A stretch of 17,715 nt of DNA from Alphaproteobacteria bacterium. Lineage in GTDB: Bacteria; Pseudomonadota; Alphaproteobacteria; Rhizobiales; Xanthobacteraceae. Each line of letters starts with the position of its first letter. The stretch's first letter is position 1. Position numbers and translations under genes: made by a program. The DNA is taken from NCBI GenBank assembly GCA_005884745.1, contig VAZU01000023.1, forward strand, positions 1 through 17,715, written 5' to 3'. Of this stretch, positions 7,639-14,492 are shown one piece after another. The notes beneath the pieces were generated by a model. It was not told the origin of the DNA and did not search any database. It saw only the letters and a list, made by a program, of their open reading frames with translations.

Positions 7639-8400
7639 TCAAGGCCGCGCGATCCGGCCGCGGACCGTCGTTGGGGAAGCAGCCTCGGCGATTTCGGCGA
7701 CCAGTTTCTTGACCAGGGCCGCGCCGAACGAGGAGAAATTCTCCGCGACCATGACGAAGGCGTTGGGGCCGCCGATCACGTTGCGGCGATAATATTCGGC
7801 GAGCCCCCCGGCCGGATTGGTGTGCTCCGGGTTCCAGACCAGCGGCGTCTCGCTCAGGATGACGAGGCCGTTGAGGGTGACGCCTTTGGCGATCGCGTCA
7901 TCCCGCGCCGCGCCGGCGTCGCGTCCGCTGTTGTTGGTGCCGTCGCCGGAGACGTCGATGGCGCGGCGCTTCGATGTGAACGGCGCGCGCTCCAGCTGCT
8001 CCATCGCGAAATCGATCCCGGCGCTGATCGAGGTGCGGTCGGCGAACGAACGCGGCGCCTCGACGATGCCGTCGCTGAAATGGCGGGCGGCGTCCGCATC
8101 GCCGATCAGCGTCCAGTCGATGACGAGTCGCTGCGACGCCACGCCCGACCATTCGAGGAAGCACACGGCGATGCGTCCGGTCGGGCCCGAACGAATCGCA
8201 TCGAGCACCCGCGGATTGGTGATGGCAGAGGCGTAGCCTTCGCGCTGCAGCTGGAACTTCGCGACGTCGATGCTGCGCGAAACATCCGCCGCCAGCACGA
8301 GCAGCAGATCGGCGTTCTCCCCCTCCGCCGCCGCGGGAGGCTGACCGATCGACAGCAATGCCACAAGGGCAAAGCATGTGTGACGGATTCGACGGATCAC
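7639..8400 (-). CDS. Exported DUF1194 / von Willebrand A-like protein
   Basis: 253-aa protein of the DUF1194 family, whose function is unknown. The start is GTG 8400, chosen because GGGGA lies about 7 nt upstream; a longer ATG reading to 8475 has no such site and would bury the signal peptide. Residues 1-25 look like a Sec signal: RRIRH, a hydrophobic core CFALVALLSIG, and cleavage near PPAAA. The mature part opens like a VWA domain: DVSRSID gives the DxSxS metal-binding (MIDAS) motif, DRTSIS may supply the Thr, and DVSGDGTNNSG an acidic metal-site loop. That predicts a periplasmic or secreted metal-dependent adhesion or protein-binding role. It lies between the histidine kinase gene and scoA, all on the minus strand, without obvious functional linkage. 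Confidence 0.85.
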   Translation of the reverse strand: MIRRIRHTCFALVALLSIGQPPAAAEGENADLLLVLAADVSRSIDVAKFQLQREGYASAITNPRVLDAIRSGPTGRIAVCFLEWSGVASQRLVIDWTLIGDADAARHFSDGIVEAPRSFADRTSISAGIDFAMEQLERAPFTSKRRAIDVSGDGTNNSGRDAGAARDDAIAKGVTLNGLVILSETPLVWNPEHTNPAGGLAEYYRRNVIGGPNAFVMVAENFSSFGAALVKKLVAEIAEAASPTTVRGRIARP

Positions 8401-8519
8401 GGTACGTCCCCGGCGCGCTTGGTCCGCAGACCAGCTTAGCGCATCGAACCCGCAGTTTATATGGCGGTGCCGCAACCGATCCGCCGTTTTCCAGGCGGAG
8501 CCTCGCGTGCGGCTGCTGC

Positions 8520-11507
8520 TTATTCCGCGAGCACCCGGGTTGCCGGAAACGTGATTTCGACCAGGGTTCCGGCATTCACCGCGCTCTTGATGGTGAAGGT
8601 CGCGCGATTGGCCTCCACCAGCGCCTTGGTGAGCGGCAGTCCCAGTCCGGTCCCGCCGGACCCCCAGCGCGTCGAAGTCGCGAGCTGCCGGAACGGCTCG
8701 AGCGCCGTCTCGATCTCCTTCTCGCTCATGCCGATCCCGGTGTCGCGCACGCGCAGCACCGCCTCGCCCCGCTCGGTGAGCGCGGTCGAGACGATCACCT
8801 GGCCGCCGGCGCCGGTGAACTTGATGGAGTTCGACAGCAGATTGAGCACGATCTGGCGGATCGAGCGCTCATCGACCACGACCGCCGGCAGCGTCGGCAG
8901 CAGCGATGTGCGAATGATGATCCGCTCGCGGTTGGCTTGCGGCTGCATGATGGCGACGCACTGCTGCAGCAACGCGGTGAGGTCGACGCTGTCGAAGGTG
9001 AGGTCGAGCTTGCCCGCCTCGATCTTGGAGAGATCGAGAAGATCGTTGAGCAGCGACACGAGATGGCCGCCCGAGGCGTGAATGTCCTTGAGGTACTGAC
9101 GGTAGCGCTCGTTGCCGACCGGGCCGAAGCGCTCGTCCATCATGACTTCGGAGAAGCCGATGATGGCGTTGAGGGGGGTACGGATCTCGTGGCTGATTTT
9201 CGCGAGAAAGTCGGATTTCGCCGAGGACGCCCGCTCCGCCTCGCGCTTGGCGTTGACCAAGTCCTCCTCCGCGCGCTTCCACTGGGTGATGTCGCGCAGC
9301 ACTGCACAGAATTTGTCGGTCCCGTCCGCGATCCTGCCCATCGTCATGAACAGCGGGATCAGGCCGCCCTCGCGCACGCGGCCGATCACCTCGCGGCCGT
9401 CGTTGAGCACGCTCGCCACGCCGTTGAGCGACAGCCCGTCGAGATAATCGAGCGCGGCGCGCTGGCTTTCGGGCGCGAACAGATCGCCGAACGGTGCGCC
9501 GACGAGGTCGCGGGTCTCGTAACCGAACAAGGCTTCCGCGCTGCGGTTGAGCGACGCGATGCGGCCGTCGCGCTCGATCACGACCACGCCGTCGGTCGCG
9601 GTGTCCAGGATCGAGCGGAGCTCGCGAGCGTCCGCCTCGGCGCGGCGGAGCGCGAGCTCGGAGCTCTTGAGCCGGTCGCCCGCCTGGAGCAGGACCAGCA
9701 TGAATGCCGTCTCGGCGCCCCATGACACGCTGAACAGCCGGCCCTCGACCGCCAGCGGCGCACCGGTGCGCGTGGTGATTGCCAGCGTCCGGCCGGTTTC
9801 GCCGGACTGGTCGAGCGCGGCGGCCGGTTCAGCGAACACCCGCTCGAGCCCCCCCGCCGTCGCGAGCGCGCCGAGATCCTCGTATCCGGTCCAATCGAGC
9901 AGCACGCGATTGGCATGAATGAGCCGGCTGCCACGATAGACGAGCACCCCGATCGGTAGTCGGTCGAGCGCGGTCGACCCCGGTTTGGCCATCGCCGCGC
10001 CGGCCGCGGCCGGCACGCCGCCTGGCGCAAACGCGCTGGGCACCACGGTAGCATCCTCAGCGCGGGGCCCCGCGGGCTCGCCGCCCGCAACAGGTTGCTC
10101 GGTTCTTGTACCCGGTTCGTCGGCGTTCTCGGGGAGTCCCGAGGTCAGAGCCTGGCCGATCTCCCGGAACGCCGTTCGTTCGACCGCGCTCAATGCGGGC
10201 CGGCGTTCATTGGCGCCGGCGCTCCGAAACGGCACGACGTTCTTGGCAGCCGGCACCAGCGTGAGCTGCGGTCGCGGGTCGGTCGGTTGCGTGCCCGAAG
10301 GCTCCCCGGCATCTGCGGCAATCGAGCGAGCGGCTGCATCGGAAAGTGGCGCGGAGACCGCCGGCGCGGCGCTGCGAGCGGCGATTGCCGCCGCCAACCG
10401 CGCGACATCCCGGCAGACTCCGAAGCCGCGGTAACCGCGAAACGTTCGGTCGCGATCGAACACCGGCAGTCCCGACAGCTCGACCGCGAGCCGCTGTTCG
10501 CTGCCCTCCACGGGCCAAGCCAATGTGACGCCGCTCCACGTATCCCGCGAGGCGATTGCGCGTTCCACGCGTTGGTCCGGGTCGAGCCCGAGCTCGGCGG
10601 CGACCTCGTTCCAGGTCCGTCCGATCTGGGCTAGGGTTTGCGCGCCCATCACCTCGGCAAAGTCCGTCGCGCCGAGCGTGAATCGTCCGTCCGTATCGAT
10701 CTGCCACACGAAGCGGAGCGGAAGCGGCCGTTCCGGCCGGGGAGGAACTGCGGCCGGTTCGGCGCCATCGGCCGGCACAGCCCGTTGCTCGGCTTGCGCC
10801 GGCTCGATCGGGAACGGAACTTCGTCCATGCCGATCTCGGACGATGGGGGCTGCGAGCGATCGGGCTCCGCGGCCAAAATCGCCAGCACGACGGCGTTGC
10901 CGCCGGTGCCGATCCGCTGGAACTCGACGGGTCCGATGAGACTGTTGCCGCTCGCGCGGCCGCAGTTCAGCGCCTCGGCCGCGAGCGCACCGGCCCCCCA
11001 AGCTGCCAGCGTCGTCATCGGGCCGAGTTGGGCGGCAGCCTCCGCGCTGGCATGGATGAGTGCCCCAGCCGGGGAGAACACCGCAATCGCGCCTTCCGCG
11101 TCCGCAAACGTCCTGCGCACCCGTTCGGCCAACGGCATGGCGGATGCGGCAGGCTCCGCCGCGACCATCAGGATCGCCATGCCATCTTCGAGCGCGAGCC
11201 GCGAGCAGGCGCACACGGTCGTGCGTCCGATGCCGGCGGCGAGCCCACGAATCCGCTCGAGTCGCGCGGCGCCGGAATCGGGCAGGCCGGCGGCGAGCCG
11301 CGCAAGGTCGATGGCCAAGGGATCGCCCGGCGACATTGGCCGCTGCGTAACCGCCGCGGGGGTCGGGGATCCCCGCAGGCCGGCGCCCGCCGCATTGATC
11401 CAGACCATGCGCGGGGGCTCGACCGTGCAGAGCCAAGCCGGCACCGGGCTCGTCACGTGGGGCGAGAGCCTAGGGTCGCGGACAAGGGCAAGGACCGGTT
11501 TCGTCAT
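8520..11507 (-). CDS. pdhS: PAS-domain sensor histidine kinase, PdhS/PleC/DivJ-like
   Basis: About 995-aa soluble histidine kinase with no membrane segments. PAS-like segments lie near residues 264-370, 520-600 (LDRLPIGVLVYRG) and 628-745 (ILDTATDGVVVIERDG), separated by Ala/Pro-rich linkers. The catalytic core carries the phospho-acceptor His773 in SHEIRTPLNAIIGFSEVM, an N-box NLLSNSIKF near 890, DTGIGM near 922 and GTGLGLPL near 952. The dimerisation helix (ERFGPVGNERYRQYLKDIHASG) and the extreme C-terminus (GTLVEITFPATRVLAE) resemble Brucella PdhS, a DivK-directed kinase of the cell-cycle network upstream of CtrA; PdhS is also ~1000 aa and cytoplasmic. No response regulator is adjacent, as expected for that network. 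The start ATG 11507 (MTKPVLALV) is preferred to TTG 11558; neither has a strong ribosome site. Assignment to PdhS itself is moderate, to a hybrid-free PAS kinase very sure. Confidence 0.85.
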   Translation of the reverse strand: MTKPVLALVRDPRLSPHVTSPVPAWLCTVEPPRMVWINAAGAGLRGSPTPAAVTQRPMSPGDPLAIDLARLAAGLPDSGAARLERIRGLAAGIGRTTVCACSRLALEDGMAILMVAAEPAASAMPLAERVRRTFADAEGAIAVFSPAGALIHASAEAAAQLGPMTTLAAWGAGALAAEALNCGRASGNSLIGPVEFQRIGTGGNAVVLAILAAEPDRSQPPSSEIGMDEVPFPIEPAQAEQRAVPADGAEPAAVPPRPERPLPLRFVWQIDTDGRFTLGATDFAEVMGAQTLAQIGRTWNEVAAELGLDPDQRVERAIASRDTWSGVTLAWPVEGSEQRLAVELSGLPVFDRDRTFRGYRGFGVCRDVARLAAAIAARSAAPAVSAPLSDAAARSIAADAGEPSGTQPTDPRPQLTLVPAAKNVVPFRSAGANERRPALSAVERTAFREIGQALTSGLPENADEPGTRTEQPVAGGEPAGPRAEDATVVPSAFAPGGVPAAAGAAMAKPGSTALDRLPIGVLVYRGSRLIHANRVLLDWTGYEDLGALATAGGLERVFAEPAAALDQSGETGRTLAITTRTGAPLAVEGRLFSVSWGAETAFMLVLLQAGDRLKSSELALRRAEADARELRSILDTATDGVVVIERDGRIASLNRSAEALFGYETRDLVGAPFGDLFAPESQRAALDYLDGLSLNGVASVLNDGREVIGRVREGGLIPLFMTMGRIADGTDKFCAVLRDITQWKRAEEDLVNAKREAERASSAKSDFLAKISHEIRTPLNAIIGFSEVMMDERFGPVGNERYRQYLKDIHASGGHLVSLLNDLLDLSKIEAGKLDLTFDSVDLTALLQQCVAIMQPQANRERIIIRTSLLPTLPAVVVDERSIRQIVLNLLSNSIKFTGAGGQVIVSTALTERGEAVLRVRDTGIGMSEKEIETALEPFRQLATSTRWGSGGTGLGLPLTKALVEANRATFTIKSAVNAGTLVEITFPATRVLAE

Positions 11508-11605
11508 TGCGAGCAAAGGATGCGCACCACCGGGTGCTCCCGGGCGTTTTGTCCCCAAGCGTAAGGGAACCCGTATTAGTCCGGGGGTTCCTTGGCGTCC
11601 ACGCC

Positions 11606-11626
11606 GTGCGGCCGTAGCGGCTGCAC
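11606..11626. promoter_or_regulatory. Imperfect dyad in divergent promoter region
   Basis: GTGCGGCCG at 11606-11614 and CGGCTGCAC at 11618-11626 form a 9-bp dyad with one mismatch around TAG. It sits in the 259-bp region between the divergent kinase gene and first phasin gene, about 140 bp from the phasin start. It could be an operator; no regulator is identified. I found no convincing -35/-10 pair for either gene here. Confidence 0.3.
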
Positions 11627-11766
11627 GAGGCGGGGATAACGTTAACTGCCCGGTTGCGTACGGCTTTCTTATACCGCCGCACTATGATACGCTGGCGGAC
11701 CGGTGCCGGGCGCCAGCGATCCCCGGGCGCGCGAACCATGCAAGACACCGGAAACGGGAGGCGACG

Positions 11767-12153
11767 ATGGCCGAGGAGCGCATACCGAAATTCGAAATCC
11801 CCGCCGAAATGCGGCAGATGGCGGAGCAGAGCGTGGAACAGGCGAGAAAGGCCTTCGACGGCTTCATCGCGGCCGCCCAGCAGGCGGTCAGCACGCTGGA
11901 AGGCCAAGCCGCGGTGGCGCAGGCCGGGGCCAGGGACGTGGGCAAGAAGGCGATGACGTTCGCGGAGCAGAATGTGGCGAATTCCTTCGAGTTCGCGCAC
12001 AAGCTGGTCCGCGCCAAGGACGTTCAGGAAATCCTGCGGCTCCATTCCGAGTTCATCCGCGCGCAGATGGAGGCTCTTTCCAACCAGGCGAAGGAGCTTG
12101 GGGACGCCGCGAGCACGGCCGCCAAGGACACCGGCAAGCCCAAGGCTTCCTGA
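11767..12153 (+). CDS. Phasin family protein (short form)
   Basis: 128-aa mostly helical protein of the phasin family, small amphiphilic proteins that coat polyhydroxyalkanoate granules and affect their number and size. The N-terminus IPKFEIPAEMRQMAEQSVEQARKAF is the typical phasin opening, followed by Ala/Gln/Glu-rich helices (AQQAVSTLEGQAAVAQAGARDVGKKAM) and the family segment AKDVQEILRLHSEFIRAQMEALSNQAKEL. No signal peptide. ATG 11767 has GGGAGG about 6 nt upstream. It is transcribed divergently from the histidine kinase and lies 450 bp before a second phasin gene, from which it is probably transcribed separately because the second has its own promoter. A 15-bp tandem repeat starts in its last codons and runs beyond its stop. 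Confidence 0.88.
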   Translation: MAEERIPKFEIPAEMRQMAEQSVEQARKAFDGFIAAAQQAVSTLEGQAAVAQAGARDVGKKAMTFAEQNVANSFEFAHKLVRAKDVQEILRLHSEFIRAQMEALSNQAKELGDAASTAAKDTGKPKAS

Positions 12154-12188
12154 TCCAGGGCTTCATGATCCGAGGCTTCTTAATCCCG
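12144..12188 (+). repeat. Three 15-bp imperfect tandem repeats across a stop codon
   Basis: Consecutive units GGCTTCCTGATCCAG, GGCTTCATGATCCGA and GGCTTCTTAATCCCG. The TGA stop of the first phasin (12151-12153) lies inside the first unit, so the repeat straddles coding and non-coding DNA. Read in the +3 frame the units give GFLIQ, GFMIR and GFLIP, but the phasin frame closes in unit one. Confidence 0.75.
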
Positions 12189-12413
12189 CATTCGAGCTTT
12201 CCGTTTGCCTGAACGGCTGCTGCACTGCGACAGAGTGTCCCATCGGGGTAGGCCGATTTTCTCCGCGATTGCGGCGAATAGCTCCGCCTGCTTCACCATT
12301 CGCCGATCGCACCTGTCTTTCCGGCAGGAAAATTCACCAGGATTCCCTGCGAGTTCAGGCCGCACGCCCCCGTTTCCGGCGTCCCTTCGGAGGCCGGGTC
12401 GGCGTCTCGATTT
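12189..12413. other. Gap between phasin genes without a supported gene
   Basis: About 225 bp after the tandem repeat and before the second phasin promoter. A minus-strand reading across it (12180-12479) contains MVKQAELFAAIAEKIGLPRW, which looks protein-like, but it has no ribosome site, recognisable family or expected length, and its upstream part runs through the phasin promoter. It may be a remnant of an older gene. No terminator for the first phasin gene is evident. Confidence 0.4.
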
Positions 12414-12441
12414 TGCGATGCAGTATTCATGTTGCATTGCA
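12414..12441. promoter_or_regulatory. Paired TGC-N3-GCA operator-like sites, candidate PhaR sites
   Basis: TGCGATGCA at 12414-12422 and TGCATTGCA at 12433-12441 share the palindromic form TGC-N3-GCA; their centres are 19 bp apart, about two helical turns. The second overlaps the -35 hexamer of the phasin promoter. PhaR-type repressors of phasin genes are known to bind TGC-rich palindromes in alphaproteobacteria, so PhaR is the obvious candidate. The assignment is inferred from position and sequence type. Confidence 0.55.
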
Positions 12442-12460
12442 CCATATTCGGTGCTATATA
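12432..12460 (+). promoter_or_regulatory. Sigma-70-like promoter of the second phasin gene
   Basis: TTGCAT at 12432-12437, a 17-bp spacer, and TATATA at 12455-12460, in an AT-rich island of otherwise GC-rich DNA. Predicted start of transcription near 12467, giving a ~137-nt leader before the phasin ATG at 12604. Confidence 0.6.
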
Positions 12461-12603
12461 GCGGGTGCGAGATTGCCACGGCGGCTTAGCGGGAAGGGGA
12501 GTCGCCGCGGGGACGAGACAGGATCCATTCGAGGCATCGGACCGGCGGCGGGCGGCGGGTTCGAACAGCCGCACATACTGCCGCCCTGTGACGGAGGAGT
12601 GCC

Positions 12604-13107
12604 ATGAACGAAGCGACGACAACTGTGAAATCCAAGCCGGCAAAACCGGTAGCGCCGGTGAGCTCGATCTTCGAACTGCCGAAGTTCGATCTGCCGAAGT
12701 TCGACCTGCCCAAGCTCGAGGTTCCCGCGGCGTTCCGCGAGATCGCCGAGAAGGGCGTTGCGCAGGCCAAGGATGCCTACGAGCGCGTGAAGGCCGCCGC
12801 CGAAGAGGCGACCGACCTGCTCGAGGACACCTACACGACCGCTGCCAAGGGCGCCGCCGACTATAACCTCAAGGTGATCGAGGCGGCCCGCGCCAACACC
12901 AATGCGGCGTTCGACTACGCCCGCGAGCTGCTCGACGTGAAGTCGTTCTCCGAGATCATCGAGCTGTCGACGGCGCACGCGCGCAAGCAGTTCGAGGCCG
13001 TCTCCGAGCAGAGCAAGGAGCTTGCGGCGCTCGCCCAGAAGGTCGCGACCGAGACCACCGAGCCGCTCAAGAGCGGCGTCACCAAGGCGTTCCGCAAGGT
13101 CGCCTGA
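12604..13107 (+). CDS. Phasin family protein
   Basis: 167-aa phasin. After a Lys/Pro-rich head (residues 1-20) comes a tandem short motif, LPKFD-LPKFD-LPKLE-VP at about 25-40, then helices rich in Ala, Glu and Lys (VAQAKDAYERVKAAAEEATDLLEDTYTTAAKGAADYNLKVIEAARANTNAAFDYARELL) and the conserved SFSEIIELSTAHARKQFEAVSEQSKELAALAQK. Such proteins coat PHB granules and can be among the most abundant in the cell. ATG 12604 has an excellent ribosome site (GGAGGAG, 5 nt away). It has its own promoter, operator-like sites and strong terminator, the layout expected of a highly expressed single-gene unit. It shares the PKFE/D-[IL]-P opening with the phasin upstream, suggesting paralogues. Confidence 0.92.
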   Translation: MNEATTTVKSKPAKPVAPVSSIFELPKFDLPKFDLPKLEVPAAFREIAEKGVAQAKDAYERVKAAAEEATDLLEDTYTTAAKGAADYNLKVIEAARANTNAAFDYARELLDVKSFSEIIELSTAHARKQFEAVSEQSKELAALAQKVATETTEPLKSGVTKAFRKVA

Positions 13108-13152
13108 GTCGGGGTCCTCGCGATCCCGATTTGTCGCGTAGCGTTGCGTACC

Positions 13153-13179
13153 AAAGCCCGGGCCTGTCGCCCGGGCTTT
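13153..13179 (+). terminator. Intrinsic terminator of the second phasin gene
   Basis: Perfect 11-bp stem AAAGCCCGGGC (13153-13163) / GCCCGGGCTTT (13169-13179) with a 5-nt loop CTGTC, 45 bp after the phasin stop and followed by a short T-containing tail. The A/T ends of the stem would let it act in both directions. Confidence 0.85.
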
Positions 13180-13326
13180 ACGTTTGCGGCGATGGTTCAT
13201 CGCGAGTGGATCGCGCCGTGACGCGGGGGGTCGCCGCGGCTGGCACGACCGGCGAGACGAATGGAATCCGCACGCCGCTCGCAAAAGCCGCGGTCGTCTG
13301 CGGCCGGTCGGGCGCCCCGCCGGACC

Positions 13327-13355
13327 TTGCCAATATCCGCCTTCTCTCCTAGTTT
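13327..13355 (+). promoter_or_regulatory. Candidate tRNA promoter
   Basis: TTGCCA at 13327-13332, 17-bp spacer, TAGTTT at 13350-13355, ending 30 bp before the mature 5' end of the tRNA. Spacing is ideal, but the -10 is a modest match. Confidence 0.4.
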
Positions 13356-13384
13356 CCGGCCTCTCGCCGATCGGTGCAGCCCGT

Positions 13385-13462
13385 GCAGCTGTAGCTCAGT
13401 TGGTTTAGAGCGCCTGACTGTGGATCAGGAGGTCGGCGGTTCGAATCCGCCCAGCTGTACCA
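13385..13462 (+). tRNA. tRNA-His (anticodon GTG), CCA encoded
   Basis: Complete cloverleaf: acceptor GCAGCTG (13385-13391) with CAGCTGT (13452-13458), D stem GCTC/GAGC with a 10-nt loop, anticodon stem CCTGA/TCAGG with loop CTGTGGA and anticodon GTG at 13420-13422, T stem GGCGG/CCGCC with loop TTCGAAT. The discriminator is A73 and CCA is encoded (13460-13462). Position -1 is T, not G, and the first pair is G1:U72. Loss of G-1 with A73 is the known alphaproteobacterial variant of tRNA-His, recognised by a diverged HisRS. Confidence 0.97.
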
Positions 13463-13561
13463 GACAAAACAATCGTTGAGACGAAATTAACCAACGGCTG
13501 CTCCGCACAGGTAATCTGCAAGTGATGTAAAGGACTCGGCCCGGATACGCCGGCCTATCGC

Positions 13562-13819
13562 CTATTCGAATGCCAAGCTTGCCGGTTTATCGCCAGGATT
13601 GCCGAGCCGATCACCTGAAGTCGCCTCGTTCGGCGGCCTGAGGTGCTCTAGAGTCCCGCTCGAACGGTTCGCCTTCGGCGGCTTCCGCGCTGCTCTTGAC
13701 AGTCGGTCAGGGCCGCGGGCGCGCTTGGCATAGTTTCTTTCCATCTGGAAATAAAGCTCTCGGAGTTCGGGCGGAAATGGCCGACCGAACAGGGCCAACG
13801 TCCGAATAAGCTTGTCCAT
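13562..13819 (-). CDS. Hypothetical small protein
   Basis: 85-aa protein that I do not recognise. The N-terminal 35 residues (MDKLIRTLALFGRPFPPEL, then RELYFQMERNYAKRARG) look structured and amphipathic; the rest is Arg/Pro/Ser-rich and probably disordered. It is basic overall. ATG 13819 is chosen over an earlier ATG at 13849 because GGGAGGG lies 4-5 nt before it. It stops at TAG about 100 bp downstream of the tRNA, on the opposite strand. No signal peptide or membrane segment. Function unknown. Confidence 0.6.
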   Translation of the reverse strand: MDKLIRTLALFGRPFPPELRELYFQMERNYAKRARGPDRLSRAARKPPKANRSSGTLEHLRPPNEATSGDRLGNPGDKPASLAFE

Positions 13820-13916
13820 AATTCCCTCCCGCGGGTAGTTCCCAGTCAAAGAGTCTATACGCCCACGCGCGCCGCCTTCATGGGCTCGCTACTCGAAGCC
13901 GCGTGCGCGATCCGTC

Positions 13917-14051
13917 TCACCGGCGCAACGTGCGCATTCTTCCCCGGATCCGCAGGGTGTCTCCCGCATTTTCCGGGCGTGCAAAAATGCCCGCCGCGAG
14001 CATCAGAATCGGCGAGAGTAGTGCGATCAGCAACAGCACCTTCGCATCCAT
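13917..14051 (-). CDS. Small single-span membrane protein
   Basis: 44-aa peptide: MDAKVLLLIALLSPILMLAAG-IFA, one hydrophobic helix over about residues 4-24, followed by a polar basic tail (RIRGRMRTLRR). The charge pattern predicts the tail in the cytoplasm. ATG 14051 has GGGGA about 8 nt upstream. It lies 68 bp downstream of the tiny protein gene at 14120-14308 on the same strand and could be co-transcribed. No family recognised; it is below usual annotation cut-offs, so it may be unannotated. Confidence 0.5.
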   Translation of the reverse strand: MDAKVLLLIALLSPILMLAAGIFARPENAGDTLRIRGRMRTLRR

Positions 14052-14119
14052 GGAGCCATCCCCGAGTGTCATAGCTCTTGGCTTATGCCATTCCGTGCCG
14101 TCAAAGAGGCGCTTTTCAC

Positions 14120-14308
14120 CTACGGCTTTATTCCGCCCTCCACAGCGACAAGTTCGGCAAAACAGCTGATCGCCGCGGCGTGTTCCGCTAGCCTCCGCCA
14201 CGTGCGGGCCATGTCGACAAGGACCGTTCTGTCGGAATCGTTGCCGGCGCTTCGCGCCAATCGAAGGCACTCGAGGGCGTTCTGCCGATAGTCGTCGCGA
14301 GTACTCAA
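14120..14308 (-). CDS. Tiny helical protein, family member A (TTG start)
   Basis: 62-aa protein of a family of hypothetical proteins that I associate with Rhizobiales genomes; function unknown. The start is TTG 14308, supported by GGGAGGGGA just upstream and by gap-free alignment from residue 1 with two other tiny proteins in this window (16443-16634 and 16683-16838). Shared positions are Arg8, Ala11, Leu17, Ala18, Leu30, Ala34 and Ala41, with Cys14, Arg/Lys27 and Trp37 shared by two or conservatively replaced. Ala11/Ala18 and Ala34/Ala41 are each seven residues apart, flanking a Gly/Asn/Asp-rich turn at 22-26, so a two-helix hairpin is predicted. It is transcribed divergently from the SDR gene. 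Confidence 0.65.
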   Translation of the reverse strand: MSTRDDYRQNALECLRLARSAGNDSDRTVLVDMARTWRRLAEHAAAISCFAELVAVEGGIKP

Positions 14309-14417
14309 GACTGTCCCCTCCCGTACTATCCCACCGGGAATTTCGGTGCCACGAAAGTGCGGCGAAAACACGTCGGGCGTCTCCGCGGGCTTCGCCATGC
14401 CGCCCGCCGTAGGGGCG

Positions 14418-14446
14418 TTGACCGCGGGACACTCGCCGACATACAC
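14418..14446 (+). promoter_or_regulatory. Weak candidate promoter for the SDR gene
   Basis: TTGACC at 14418-14423 followed after 17-18 bp by ATACAC/TACACC around 14441-14447, about 45 bp before the SDR start. The -35 is good and the -10 poor. Confidence 0.3.
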
Positions 14447-14492
14447 CCGGCAAGGTGCGGCCGGCACGCAACGTTCGCCCGCAGTGACGCAG

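Noticed and set aside
8358..9725. Long plus-strand open frame opposite the histidine kinase
   Set aside because: Mirror of the kinase coding frame; composition typical of an antisense shadow.
10525..11766. N-terminal extension of the first phasin frame over ~1.2 kb
   Set aside because: Antisense to the kinase gene; the phasin domain starts at ATG 11767 with a good ribosome site.
11508..11766. TATGAT near 11690 as -10 of the first phasin promoter
   Set aside because: No acceptable -35 hexamer at 16-18 bp; TTGCGT lies 23 bp away.
12180..12479. Minus-strand 99-codon frame between the phasins
   Set aside because: Overlaps the phasin promoter, has no ribosome site and no recognised family; kept only as a possible remnant.
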